The notes under the pieces are model-generated. The model saw only the letters and a list, made by a program, of their open reading frames with translations. It was not told where the DNA came from and ran no database searches. The translations under genes and the position numbers were made by a program. A DNA stretch of 36,485 nucleotides from an uncultured Colwellia sp. (GTDB lineage: Bacteria > Pseudomonadota > Gammaproteobacteria > Enterobacterales > Alteromonadaceae): assembly GCA_913063325.1 (NCBI GenBank), contig CAJXYE010000051.1, positions 1 through 36,485 of the forward strand. Direction: 5' to 3'. Each line of letters opens with the position of its first letter. Position 1 is the stretch's first letter. Positions 8,340 to 16,640 of the stretch are shown in pieces.

Positions 8340-8984
8340 TTATAAGTGGCCCACTTTCACTAATATAACGGTTTCTTGTTCTACATAAGGAAAGTGCTCG
8401 CTTAGATGTGGGCTACGGATCCAAGAACCCTGCGGGTAGCGCCCATGCTCATCTATGAACTCGCCACTAATGACAAATATCTCTTCACCACCAAAATGTT
8501 TGTGTGGCTGAAATCGCTCGCCTTTAGGCCACTTAACTAGTGCTGTCGATTCACCTTGGTAGCTATGCAATGGCATAACCATTAAGTTGCCCATACCCTG
8601 TGACCAGTTTGTATTTTTTGTATCGATGACAACATGTTCATTATCACCTGGCTGAAATTGATGAAGTTTGACTAATAATATACAACCTTCTTTACTAAAA
8701 GGTGCATGGCGATAACCTTCAGGGTTTCTAAAATAGCTACCTGCATGATAATCACCGGTATGATCAGAAAAGGTGCCCGATAATACTAGGATCTCTTCGC
8801 CTAGCGGATGGTCATGTTCATTAAAGCTAGCCCCAGCTTCAAACTTTACTAAGCTGGTTGCATGACCTCTTTCAGCGTCTTCTCTGGCTAACGGTTTACG
8901 CCATACACCCGACTTAGGGCTTGCTACCCAAGGTTGTTTATGAGTATTAATGAATACTTGTTTATTGAAGTTCATATTGAGCAT
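8340..8984 (-). CDS. ChrR-like double-cupin protein
   Basis: A 214-residue protein with two cupin cores: FNEHDHPLGEEILVLSGTFSD and FQPHKHFGGEEIFVISGEFID, each with the HxH..E metal triad (HDHPLGEE; HKHFGGEE). This matches the ChrR-like cupin of anti-sigma-factor relatives, but the zinc-binding anti-sigma domain is absent, so it is more likely an enzyme or a stand-alone sensor. AAGGA precedes the ATG by about 7 bases. Divergent from the HxlR regulator at 9123, its probable controller. Confidence 0.88.
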   Translation of the reverse strand: MLNMNFNKQVFINTHKQPWVASPKSGVWRKPLAREDAERGHATSLVKFEAGASFNEHDHPLGEEILVLSGTFSDHTGDYHAGSYFRNPEGYRHAPFSKEGCILLVKLHQFQPGDNEHVVIDTKNTNWSQGMGNLMVMPLHSYQGESTALVKWPKGERFQPHKHFGGEEIFVISGEFIDEHGRYPQGSWIRSPHLSEHFPYVEQETVILVKVGHL

Positions 8985-9122
8985 TGGTTTTCCTTAAATA
9001 TCATTTACTACCATTGAATTCTTATTAATAAGGCTTCATAAAGTAACTATATATTACCGTTTATAAAATACTCCACCAAGTACGCACAATCTGGTTGGGT
9101 AAGCACTTTAAGGTACATCTTC

Positions 9123-9467
9123 ATGAATAATAAAGGTATTAAATTTTCAAGAACGTCAGCCCCTGAAAAATCAGCTCGCATGGTTGAAACTATTGTCGGC
9201 TGTAAATGGTCACTGACCGTTTATAACTTACTTAATAATGACATAAATCGACCAGGAGAAATGGTAAAAAGTGTCGAAGGCTTAACCACTAAGGTATTAA
9301 ATACCTGCTTAAAGCGAAATATAGAGTTTGGTATTCTTGAGCGTGAAACCTTTAATGAAATTCCACCTCGTGTTGAATATAAGGTAACAGCGTTTGGTGA
9401 TAAATTTATTAACATATTGACCGAATTAGAAAAACTTCAAGCAGACATAGATGACAGTAATTTATAA
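9123..9467 (+). CDS. HxlR-family winged-helix regulator
   Basis: A 114-residue protein: VGCKWSLTVYNLLNNDINRPGEMVKSVEGLTTKVLNTCLKRN..GILERETFNEIPPRVEYKVTAFG. The W..(I/V)L....RF.EL...I.GIS.K.L...L..L...G.(I/V).R pattern identifies an HxlR-type redox or ligand-responsive regulator. There is no conserved Cys besides VGCKW and NTCLK, which could be redox sensors. It lies between the divergent cupin gene and the downstream SDR gene; HxlR-SDR pairs are common. Confidence 0.9.
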   Translation: MNNKGIKFSRTSAPEKSARMVETIVGCKWSLTVYNLLNNDINRPGEMVKSVEGLTTKVLNTCLKRNIEFGILERETFNEIPPRVEYKVTAFGDKFINILTELEKLQADIDDSNL

Positions 9468-9661
9468 CCTTAACTTATAACCGTAAAATTATAAATTCAT
9501 CGGTTAATTTTAAATTTAAAATATATTTTCCTTATTATTCAGTAGGCTATACCAATAAGTGCCTAGCTTACTAAATTGTACCTACTGTTCTTAGTCATTA
9601 TATCTCCTTATCATTTAGTGGTATTTATTTCACTTTATAAATGATCAACAGGAGAAGAATA

Positions 9662-10429
9662 ATGAATTTTACTTATCAAGGAAAAGCACTAATTATTGGC
9701 GGCTCAAGCGGTATGGGCTTAGCAACAGCAGAGTTATTAGTTAAGAATAATGTTGAAGTTGTTATTGTTGGTCGCAAAGCTGAGAAGCTTGAACACGCAT
9801 TAATAGTGCTAAATAAAATAGGAAAAGCATCAGCTATTCAGGCAGATCTTTATCAAGCAGCAGACTTACAAAAATTACTCACCTATATTGCTCAAGAGGA
9901 TGTTCAGTTAAATTATTTAGTGAACGCCGCGGGATATTTCAGTCCTAAAGAATTTTTAGCACATAATGCTGATGATTATAATACCTATATGGACTTGAAC
10001 AAGGCGACATTTTTCATTGCTCAAGCCACTGCTGAGAACATGAAGAAACAAGGTGGTGGTAACATTGTCAATATAGGTTCAATGTGGGCACAACAAGCAA
10101 TTAAAGCGACACCATCTTCAGCTTATTCTATGGCTAAGGCTGGTCTTCATGCGTTAACTCAACATATGGCAATGGAGCTAGCTGAGCATAAAATTAGGGT
10201 TAATGCCGTATCACCAGCGGTAGTGAAAACGCCTATTTATCATTCTTTTATTGAACCAACAGAATTAGATGAAACGCTAGCTGGATTTAATGAGTTTCAC
10301 CCTGTTGGCAGAATAGGAACCGTTGAAGATATTGCTAATACGGTTAGTTTTTTATTATCTGCAGATACTTCTTAGGTGACAGGGGCTATTTGGGATATCG
10401 ATGGTGGTGTGATGGCGGGGCGCAATTAA
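9662..10429 (+). pseudogene. Short-chain dehydrogenase with an in-frame amber codon near the end
   Basis: Classical SDR: cofactor motif GGSSGMGLATAELL, NAAG, catalytic Ser (NIGSMWAQQ), then YSMAK. The frame reads to ..SFLLSADTS, a TAG at 10373-10375, then VTGAIWDIDGGVMAGRN and TAA at 10427-10429 in the same frame. That tail is the normal SDR C-terminus and a Trp normally stands at the TAG, so TGG to TAG is likely. The truncated product lacks 18 residues involved in the oligomer interface; it could still fold. ATG at 9662 has AGGAG before it. Confidence 0.85.
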
Positions 10430-10451
10430 GTAGGACTAGGTAGTGAGATAG

Positions 10452-10510
10452 GTGTAAAACGCCTAGTGACTAAGTGATTGATAATCATCGCATGACTCGC
10501 TGTTTTACAC
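10452..10510. terminator. Inverted repeat between convergent SDR and GGDEF genes
   Basis: GTGTAAAAC (10452-10460) and GTTTTACAC (10502-10510) are exact inverse complements, 41 bases apart, between convergent genes. The long loop makes an efficient terminator uncertain. Confidence 0.35.
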
Positions 10511-10511
10511 A

Positions 10512-11390
10512 CTATTCTTTATTTTGCTTTTGTTCATACATGGCTCTATCTGCAAAACCAATTAAATCCTCTAATGTTTCACCGTGGGTTTTCCAAACCG
10601 CGAGGCCAAAAGATACTGAGCTAGGTGTTTTTTGGGCTATGTTATATTCAGCAATACTCATTGCTAGTCGTTGCGACAACTTTGTGACGTGATTTATCGA
10701 GAATACATTAGTGAGTACAATGATAAACTCATCTCCTCCCCACCTTGCCAAAATATCTTCTGCTCTCAACTCTTTTAAAAGCGCTTGTGCGGTATTTTTT
10801 ATTACCAGATCGCCATATTGATGACCTTTCTGGTCGTTGAGTAATTTTAACTTATCTATATCGACAATCATCACTGCGTAAAGGTAATCGTGATTGATAC
10901 GTTGATGGATAACGCGATTAAATGCTTCATAAAAACCAAAGCGGTTATGTGTATTGGTGAGTTGATCTAATTGAGCCTGCTGCTTATAAAGCGCCATATT
11001 CTCTACTTGATGATCTTTGTCCTCAAAAAACATAATCACGCCATGACTTTTATTATTACAATCAATATTGGCAAAGGAGGTTTTACAGGTTTTGTGTTGA
11101 CTGACTTTAGTTCGAATGACTATTTCTTTAACGTAGTTACTTTTTCTATTTGACATGACATCTAACAATATTATTCGTAGCTCATTAGACATTAAGCCAT
11201 CGATTAGACCTAAAGTCTGCTCGAGGCTTTCAAGCCCAAATGAATTAAGCATAAACCACTGAGAAAATGCGCTATTGACGTGAAGTAATTTACAGTCAAT
11301 ATCAAATATTGCCACAGGGATAGGCATGACATTTAGAACACTTCTAGACAAGGAAATTGGTTTATTAACTCGATGGCTTAAATTAAACAA
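10512..11390 (-). CDS. PAS-GGDEF diguanylate cyclase
   Basis: A 292-residue soluble protein. Residues ~17-130 look like a PAS sensor (NVMPIPVAIFDIDCKLLHVNSAFSQWF), a short coiled segment follows, then a GGDEF domain (~135-290) beginning QLDQLTNTHNRFGFYEAF. The active site is intact (RWGGDEFII) and an inhibitory RxxD site (RAED) lies five residues before GGDEF, so a product-inhibited cyclic di-GMP synthase is expected. No membrane segment is seen. The gene is next to an AraC regulator in the same orientation. Confidence 0.9.
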   Translation of the reverse strand: MFNLSHRVNKPISLSRSVLNVMPIPVAIFDIDCKLLHVNSAFSQWFMLNSFGLESLEQTLGLIDGLMSNELRIILLDVMSNRKSNYVKEIVIRTKVSQHKTCKTSFANIDCNNKSHGVIMFFEDKDHQVENMALYKQQAQLDQLTNTHNRFGFYEAFNRVIHQRINHDYLYAVMIVDIDKLKLLNDQKGHQYGDLVIKNTAQALLKELRAEDILARWGGDEFIIVLTNVFSINHVTKLSQRLAMSIAEYNIAQKTPSSVSFGLAVWKTHGETLEDLIGFADRAMYEQKQNKE

Positions 11391-11465
11391 GGGAATAGCA
11401 ACGCGTTAATAAAGTGAGAACCATGACTATTTTGACCTATGATAAAGGGTTGTTTAAAAGGTGTT

Positions 11466-12503
11466 TTATTGATAATTTGAGGGTGAAATACCAGTCCAGC
11501 TTTTAAATGCTCTAGAAAAGCTCGATGGTGAGTTAAAACCTAATTTATAAGTTATTTGCGTTAAGCTCAGCTTGTTTTCTCTTAACAGTGTTTGAGCATA
11601 TTTTACCTTCTTCATTTTTAACAAGGTACTGAAGTCAGTATTGAAGCGCTTTAATTGTCGTTGTAAGGTTTTTACACTGACATGCATCTGGTCAGCGACA
11701 AAGATGATGTTTAGGTTGTTTGAAGTAATATTTTCGACAATCAAACGCTCAATATCAGAAAGCACTTTAAATTCTGACTTTGATAAATTGTTATCTATAA
11801 AAGGTTCTAATCCGATAGAGTGAGTTGAGAATATATTTGTTGTGGCTAAAGCATCGTTGTTAAAGACAAGAATATATTCAGCTTTGTCATTATAAAGGAC
11901 CGGACAATCAAAGATGTTTTCTAAACATTGCCTTTTACTTTTTATATCTATAATGACATTAGAAATAATGTCGCTATTAAAAGGAAACATTTGATTTATC
12001 ATTTTATGTACTATACAAAGACCAATTTCCAATGTGGTTCTATGTAGGCTAAATAATTCTATACGTGATGAAATGACTAACGTGGTGTAGTCTGACTCAA
12101 CTGTCGTGACGACTTTAATCAATTCATGCATTTTTTCACTAGCAAAGATAATTTTTTCTAGTAAGTCGCTTACTGTTTTAGCATCAGCGATGATCACGCC
12201 GGTATAACGTAAAAAATGAAGTTGAAAAACCTGAGCAATAGAGATAGGTAGCGTATCTAAGCCGTTATACATATCGATGCTATCGTAAAGTCTTACCACG
12301 ACTTCTTTATGAATATAATTTAATTCATGTAAAGTTGTTACCTCAATACCTACTGATGCCAATAGATCATCGGCGGGTAAGTTTTGTGCTTTTAAAGCAA
12401 TATAAATAAGTCGAATCCAACTGCCATCTACGCGCTGTTTTGTCGCAGAACTATATTCTTCCAGATAGCTGAGTTTAGAATTTAGATTATGATCCGATTG
12501 CAT
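11466..12503 (-). CDS. AraC-family regulator with OruR/Arabinose_bd-type N-terminus
   Basis: A 345-residue protein. The N-terminus (WIRLIYIALKAQNLPADDLLASVGI) and middle resemble the arabinose-binding-like domain found in OruR/GadX-like AraC proteins. The C-terminal ~100 residues hold two helix-turn-helix motifs (IIFVADQMHVSVKTLQRQLK and LTQITYKLGFNSPSSFSRAFKSWTG). The target is not evident. It lies 75 bases upstream of the GGDEF gene and could be co-transcribed with it. Confidence 0.92.
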   Translation of the reverse strand: MQSDHNLNSKLSYLEEYSSATKQRVDGSWIRLIYIALKAQNLPADDLLASVGIEVTTLHELNYIHKEVVVRLYDSIDMYNGLDTLPISIAQVFQLHFLRYTGVIIADAKTVSDLLEKIIFASEKMHELIKVVTTVESDYTTLVISSRIELFSLHRTTLEIGLCIVHKMINQMFPFNSDIISNVIIDIKSKRQCLENIFDCPVLYNDKAEYILVFNNDALATTNIFSTHSIGLEPFIDNNLSKSEFKVLSDIERLIVENITSNNLNIIFVADQMHVSVKTLQRQLKRFNTDFSTLLKMKKVKYAQTLLRENKLSLTQITYKLGFNSPSSFSRAFKSWTGISPSNYQ

Positions 12504-12865
12504 AGACTTCCAATGTAAGTTTATCTCATATAACTTACGAATTAGTATTCAATAAATTATTAATTATGTTAGCGCTTCCTATGTACTTAGTTAATCATAG
12601 GCTTTTATTGACAGTTAGCATTAACTCATGACGACTTTATTTAAACAATTAAGGTCATACTCACTAAATATTCGTATGATTTTATCCAAATTAAACGCGA
12701 CGATATGTTTATTGAGCTGTGAATAATAGCAATAGCCCGCTACTACTCAATAATGACTCAAGTAAAAGAGCACAATACCGTTTACTTTTTGCACGTTTCG
12801 CTGAATGCCTATTCCAGCGATACCGGTACCAATAATGGGAGCTTCTGTCGTGGTTCTTATATTAA
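12504..12865. other. Gene-poor interval with possible gene remnants
   Basis: I see no intact gene. On the minus strand near 12780-12860 one frame reads APIIGTGIAGIGIQRN, reminiscent of the FAD/NAD-binding start of a flavoprotein, but it stops at once and is not supported on either side. The rest is AT-rich, including the presumed promoter of the AraC gene at 12503. Confidence 0.3.
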
Positions 12866-13012
12866 TTATGCGGTTAATGCTAAACGAAATAACTCATTTT
12901 GCTGTTGTGCCAAAAAGTTAATAATGTCATCAGATTCATATAACCATTGGGTGTAACCTTCAGGTTGTTCAATACGTAAACAAGGGGCTTGTTTTTTATG
13001 ATCCCCATGTGT
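12866..13012 (-). pseudogene. 3' fragment of a GST/glutaredoxin-like protein
   Basis: One minus-strand frame reads HGDHKKQAPCLRIEQ, then PEGYTQWLYESDDIINFL, then AQQQNELFRLALTA and a stop. The cPr-like turn (QAPCLRI) followed by YESDDIINFL is the C-terminal half of a thioredoxin-fold GST N-terminal domain (glutathione gamma-Glu recognition). The upstream half with the catalytic residue is absent: the frame is closed by TAG at 13013-13015. So this is a truncated remnant downstream of the hydrolase operon terminator. Confidence 0.65.
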
Positions 13013-13042
13013 CTAATCATCCTTATTAATTAGGTCAAATGA

Positions 13043-13080
13043 TAAAAAAGCGCTGCAGTAAAATTGGGTTCTTGCAGCGC
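13043..13080 (-). terminator. Rho-independent terminator of the hydrolase gene
   Basis: On the minus strand GCGCTGCA and TGCAGCGC (13073-13080 and 13050-13057) form an 8-bp stem followed directly by TTTTTTATC. It lies 36 bases after the hydrolase stop codon. Confidence 0.88.
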
Positions 13081-13115
13081 AAAGGAAACTTATATCATCT
13101 TAGTTATAGCTATTT

Positions 13116-14054
13116 TTAGTTATTTTTTTTCATAAATTTAAGGATATGCTTAGCAATAACATCGCCGTCTTCTTCTAAAGCAAAGTGACCTGTGTCTAAG
13201 ATATTAAAGTCTAAGTTTTTCAAATCACGTTTGTATGGATGTGCACCTTCTTCAGGGAATATATAGTCGCCTTTACCCCACATTAACAATGTTGCTGGCT
13301 GATGTTTTCTAAAGTAAGCTTGCCATTCGGGATAAAGTGCTGGATTAGTACCATAAGAGTAAAAAAGTTCTAGCTGAATTTCTTTATTACCAGGGCGATC
13401 TAGTTTAGCTTGATCAACAATCCAATTATCAGGGCTAATGGCTGCTTTATTTCGAGTACCATTAGTATATTGCCACTCCGTCGCACCAATAGTTAACAGG
13501 CTATCTTTAAGTACTTTAGCATTGGCTGGCGTTTTATCTTTCCAGTAGGCTTTAATTGGCTGCCAAAAATCACGTAAACCTTCATCGTAGGCATTACCAT
13601 TTTGTATGATCAGACCTTGAACTCGCTCAGGGTGAGCCGCAGCAATTCTAAAACCGATAGGTGCGCCGTAATCCATAACATACATGGTGTATTCTTCTGC
13701 GCCGACTTTTGCCAAAAAAGCATCAGTAATTTTGGCTAAGTTATCAAAGCTGTATTCAAATTCATTAAGGGCTGGCATAGAGCTGTTACCAAAGCCGGGA
13801 TAATCAGGAGCAATAACATGATACTCCTCTGCCAATTTAGGAATTAAGTCACGGTACATGTGTGACGAGGTGGGGAAGCCATGTAATAACACAATCGTTT
13901 TTTTGTGTTCGCTACCGGCTTCACGATAAAAAATGTCTTGGTTTTGTACTTTAATGGTTTTATGTAAAGTTTGTGCTGCCTCTACGTGGTTAATTGAGCT
14001 GAAACCTAGCAGTAATATTCCTGCAGTTGCTATTAATGTGGTTAACTTATTCAT
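13116..14054 (-). CDS. Exported alpha/beta hydrolase (epoxide hydrolase / haloalkane dehalogenase type)
   Basis: A 312-residue protein with a signal peptide ([18 protein letters not shown].. cleaved near VEAA-Q). The fold is shown by [17 protein letters not shown] (oxyanion HG), [13 protein letters not shown], the nucleophile elbow [14 protein letters not shown] with Asp instead of Ser, an acid region ([16 protein letters not shown]) and catalytic His in DTGHFALEE. The Asp nucleophile points to epoxide hydrolase or dehalogenase chemistry in the periplasm. Glutaredoxin lies 36 bases upstream, probably the same transcript; the divergent LysR gene at 14494 is the likely regulator. Confidence 0.9.
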   Translation of the reverse strand: MNKLTTLIATAGILLLGFSSINHVEAAQTLHKTIKVQNQDIFYREAGSEHKKTIVLLHGFPTSSHMYRDLIPKLAEEYHVIAPDYPGFGNSSMPALNEFEYSFDNLAKITDAFLAKVGAEEYTMYVMDYGAPIGFRIAAAHPERVQGLIIQNGNAYDEGLRDFWQPIKAYWKDKTPANAKVLKDSLLTIGATEWQYTNGTRNKAAISPDNWIVDQAKLDRPGNKEIQLELFYSYGTNPALYPEWQAYFRKHQPATLLMWGKGDYIFPEEGAHPYKRDLKNLDFNILDTGHFALEEDGDVIAKHILKFMKKNN

Positions 14055-14090
14055 GGTATTTTCCTTTATTTGTCGTTGTAAGTGCTATTT

Positions 14091-14336
14091 TTATAAATTA
14101 TTGGCTAATAAGCCGCATTGTTCTTTTTCGAGTAACTCAGTAAAACCACCCACTGAAATGTCTTCTATAAATATCTGTGGGTATGTCCTGTCTGTTGTTC
14201 TGGTCTGTAACTGTTTTATGTACTTCGGGTTTTCATAAACATCGTATTCAACAAAGTCCAAGCCCTTACTGGTTAATAACCGTTTAGCGTGAGTACAATA
14301 ACCACAGCCTGGTCGGGTATATATTTCTATCATCAC
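14091..14336 (-). CDS. Glutaredoxin (GrxC-like)
   Basis: An 81-residue thioredoxin-fold protein: MIEIYTRPGCGYCTHAKRLL with a CGYC active site, TYPQIFIED with the cis-Pro, and ISVGGFTELLE with the glutathione-binding GG. Length and motifs match small dithiol glutaredoxins. The second Met could be the real start. It heads the unit with the hydrolase at 13116-14054. Confidence 0.92.
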   Translation of the reverse strand: MMIEIYTRPGCGYCTHAKRLLTSKGLDFVEYDVYENPKYIKQLQTRTTDRTYPQIFIEDISVGGFTELLEKEQCGLLANNL

Positions 14337-14493
14337 TATTTACCACTCCGTGTTAACTTCTCTATAACCTGTTTTGGTGTTGATGAAGCTATTATGCGTT
14401 TCAATATACTATTGATAAATAGGGTTGATGTTGAATCATTGTCAACGTAATATTGATAATGTGAGGGGGAAATAATTATTTAGCGGACGAGTG
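14337..14493. promoter_or_regulatory. Divergent glutaredoxin/LysR control region
   Basis: TATTGATAA occurs twice (within CTATTGATAAATAG at 14409-14422, itself an inverted repeat, and at 14451-14459). These are candidate LysR contact sites 40 bp apart, roughly four helical turns. Function is inferred from position. Confidence 0.4.
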
Positions 14494-15381
14494 ATGGATA
14501 CCATAGACGGGTTAAAAACGGTGGTGGCAGTGGTTGAAACAAATTCATTCACCGCGGCAAGTGACCGACTTGGCATATCAAAAGCCTTAGTCAGTAAGTA
14601 TGTGGGAGAGGTAGAGAAGCAGTTAGGTATCCGCCTCTTTAATCGCACAACACGTCAGTTGGCATTAACTGACTCAGGCCGACGTTATTATGAGCAAGCG
14701 ATTACCTTATTAGAGCAATTTTCTGCCATGGTAGATAAGGTTACTGGTGAACAAACAACGCCACGTGGTTTGTTAAGAATTAGCGCACCAGTCACCTTCG
14801 GTGAGATGAAGTTAGCGCCACTATTACCTAAGTTAATTGCTTTATATCCAGAGTTAACCGTTGAATTAATTCTAACTAATGGCGCGATTGACATGCTTGA
14901 AGAGGGCATTGATGTGCGTTTACGCATTGGCGGTGTTGATGACTCCAACATGATAGCAAGGCACTTAACTAATTTTCCTTTAGTGTTGTCAGCATCATCG
15001 AACTATGTTCAGCAGCACGGTTTACCGACAACGCCTGAGCAGCTTGAAAAACACCGCTGTATTATTGATAGTAATTTTAGAATTGGTAAACAATGGCCAT
15101 TTATTTCGCCAAACGGACAAGCAGAAACCATTAATGTGCAGTCTGCGCTGGCAGTAAACAGCCCGCAGGCCGTTCGAGAAATAGCCATTGCTGATGGTGG
15201 CATTGCCATGACACCTAACTTTATTGTTGAAGATGCACTTGTTGATGGCCGATTGTTACCGGTATTGCCAGAATATACGACCTTAGAGTTTGGTCTTTTT
15301 GCTATTTACCCACACCGTAAATATGTGGCTAAAAAAGTGCGTTGTTTTATCGATTTTGTTGTAGAGGAACTCTCTAAATAA
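14494..15381 (+). CDS. LysR-family transcriptional regulator
   Basis: A 295-residue regulator of the CrgA/DhcR-like group: TVVAVVETNSFTAASDRLGISKALVSKYVGEVE helix-turn-helix, then RLFNRTTRQLALTDSGRRYYE, and an effector domain with TPRGLLRISAPVTFGE. ATG at 14494 is preferred over GTG at 14491. Divergent from glutaredoxin and the exported hydrolase. Confidence 0.93.
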   Translation: MDTIDGLKTVVAVVETNSFTAASDRLGISKALVSKYVGEVEKQLGIRLFNRTTRQLALTDSGRRYYEQAITLLEQFSAMVDKVTGEQTTPRGLLRISAPVTFGEMKLAPLLPKLIALYPELTVELILTNGAIDMLEEGIDVRLRIGGVDDSNMIARHLTNFPLVLSASSNYVQQHGLPTTPEQLEKHRCIIDSNFRIGKQWPFISPNGQAETINVQSALAVNSPQAVREIAIADGGIAMTPNFIVEDALVDGRLLPVLPEYTTLEFGLFAIYPHRKYVAKKVRCFIDFVVEELSK

Positions 15382-15425
15382 TAGGGTATCAAGAACTCAC
15401 TAGACATAACATTTTCAGTTTTATG

Positions 15426-15485
15426 GTAACCCTGCGAGTAAGCACAGGGTTACTGATAGCCTAGTTATCAGTATGGGCTGATAAC
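15426..15485. terminator. Hairpins after the LysR gene
   Basis: GTAACCCTG (15426-15434) pairs with CAGGGTTAC (15445-15453); GTTATCAG (15464-15471) pairs with CTGATAAC (15478-15485). Neither has a T-run, so termination is plausible but not shown. Confidence 0.45.
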
Positions 15486-15594
15486 GGTATTGCTAGTCTA
15501 GTTATTGCAATAGAGATAACGCTTGTCAACCACTACAGTGAGTATCATTTTAATAATGAATACTGTTTATTCGTCGCTTCTGTTACTTTAGAAC

Positions 15595-15862
15595 TATACC
15601 CGTTCCACTTGAAGAGGCAGGATTCAGCTGGAATTATAAACGCCTTTAGGCAAGGCATTGATTGAAGAGTATGGTTACTCCCTTGTCGAAATCAATAACG
15701 TAGCATAAAGCGTTTATAAACCAGCCCTTTGGGGGAAGCCTGAGCAAACCATACTCGTCGTTACATTTTTTTTTAAGGGAGTGACCCTTAACAAAAAAAT
15801 GTGCCTTGATTATGACCCGCTCAGGTTTCCTGAAACGAGCATCTTCAAGTGGAACGGGTATA
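15595..15862. mobile_element. MITE with perfect 21-bp terminal inverted repeats
   Basis: A 268-bp non-coding element. The first 21 bases (starting TATACCCGTTCC, ending CTTGAAGA) are the exact inverse complement of 15842-15862. A flanking TA duplication can be read at both ends (TA-TACCC..GGGTA-TA), as for Tc1/mariner or IS630-type elements. No transposase is inside. The right end extends an open frame into the next gene but that part is not protein-like. I recall similar CCCGTTCCACTTGAAGA repeats in related marine genomes; this needs a search. Confidence 0.85.
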
Positions 15863-15900
15863 ACAAAAAAATAATGTGTCAATTTAAGGATAAACCTCCC

Positions 15901-16518
15901 ATGACAGATAGCGCATCTAACTCAGAAAAAACACCCGAAGAAAAATTAGAAACTGCACCTGAAATAACGCGAGAAACACCAGAACAGCACCTTAAACTCG
16001 CTTTTATAAAAAATACCAAAGTGATTGGGGGGGTGATGATCATTATTGGTCTGCTAGCTATTTTGGTGCCTAATTTTATTGGTTTGGCTTTTAATACTTT
16101 TGTTGGTGGGATTTTCTTACTGGCATCAACTGCACTGGCTTTTAATGCTTGGCATAACAAGACAAAAAACATGTCTTTATGGTTTAGGCCTTTTGTTTTA
16201 GCAGCATTAGCGATAATTATTTTTACTCACCCAGCCATCATTCTTGGCGTGTTAGGTTTATTAATTGCCATTTATTTTTTAATTAGTGGTTTTAGTTCTA
16301 TGGTACTTGCTTTTGAACTGCAATCATCGGCTAAAGTATTTAGCCTTGTAAATGGTGCTATGTCCTTTGTATTAGGTGTCGTTGTGCTTACTAACTGGCC
16401 TTTTGCTAGTGCTTGGATTATTGGCCTTATTATTGGTGTTAGTTTTATTTTTGATGGCATTGCGTTATTAACAATTGCTAACCAAGTAAAGAAAACCCAA
16501 GAGAAGTTAGTTAACTAA
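15901..16518 (+). CDS. HdeD-family (DUF308) membrane protein
   Basis: A 205-residue inner-membrane protein with about six hydrophobic helices (GGVMIIIGLLAILVPNFIGL; VGGIFLLASTALAF; PFVLAALAIIIFT; ILGVLGLLIAIYFLISG; VNGAMSFVLGVVVL; WIIGLIIGVSFIFDG). The helix pattern matches HdeD/DUF308 proteins, linked to acid resistance in E. coli. The frame is open from 15781, but its first 28 codons lie mostly in the MITE. I chose ATG at 15901 because AAGGA precedes it by about 10 bases. Confidence 0.88.
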   Translation: MTDSASNSEKTPEEKLETAPEITRETPEQHLKLAFIKNTKVIGGVMIIIGLLAILVPNFIGLAFNTFVGGIFLLASTALAFNAWHNKTKNMSLWFRPFVLAALAIIIFTHPAIILGVLGLLIAIYFLISGFSSMVLAFELQSSAKVFSLVNGAMSFVLGVVVLTNWPFASAWIIGLIIGVSFIFDGIALLTIANQVKKTQEKLVN

Positions 16519-16548
16519 CTATTCCAATAGCTATTTTAATCAAGTAAA

Positions 16549-16576
16549 AGCCAGCTATATGCTGGCTATTTTATTT
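16549..16576 (+). terminator. Terminator of the HdeD-family gene
   Basis: AGCCAGC-TATAT-GCTGGCT (16549-16567) is a perfect 7-bp hairpin followed by ATTTTATTT. Confidence 0.85.
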
Positions 16577-16640
16577 CGGAAAAACTTGCAGAGGACACTA
16601 CAGCACATATTGTTACTGCTTTAGGGCTAATCATCTGGTG

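Noticed and set aside
9540..9587. CAGTAGG/CCTACTG inverted repeat between the HxlR and SDR genes
   Set aside because: Seven-base arms 34 bases apart are too weak to call an operator or a terminator.
12753..12956. 67-codon open frame on the plus strand
   Set aside because: It is antisense to the GST-like fragment and has no protein-like features of its own.
15781..15900. N-terminal extension of the HdeD-family protein
   Set aside because: The codons lie mostly in the MITE's right end and are not protein-like; a ribosome binding site precedes ATG 15901 instead.
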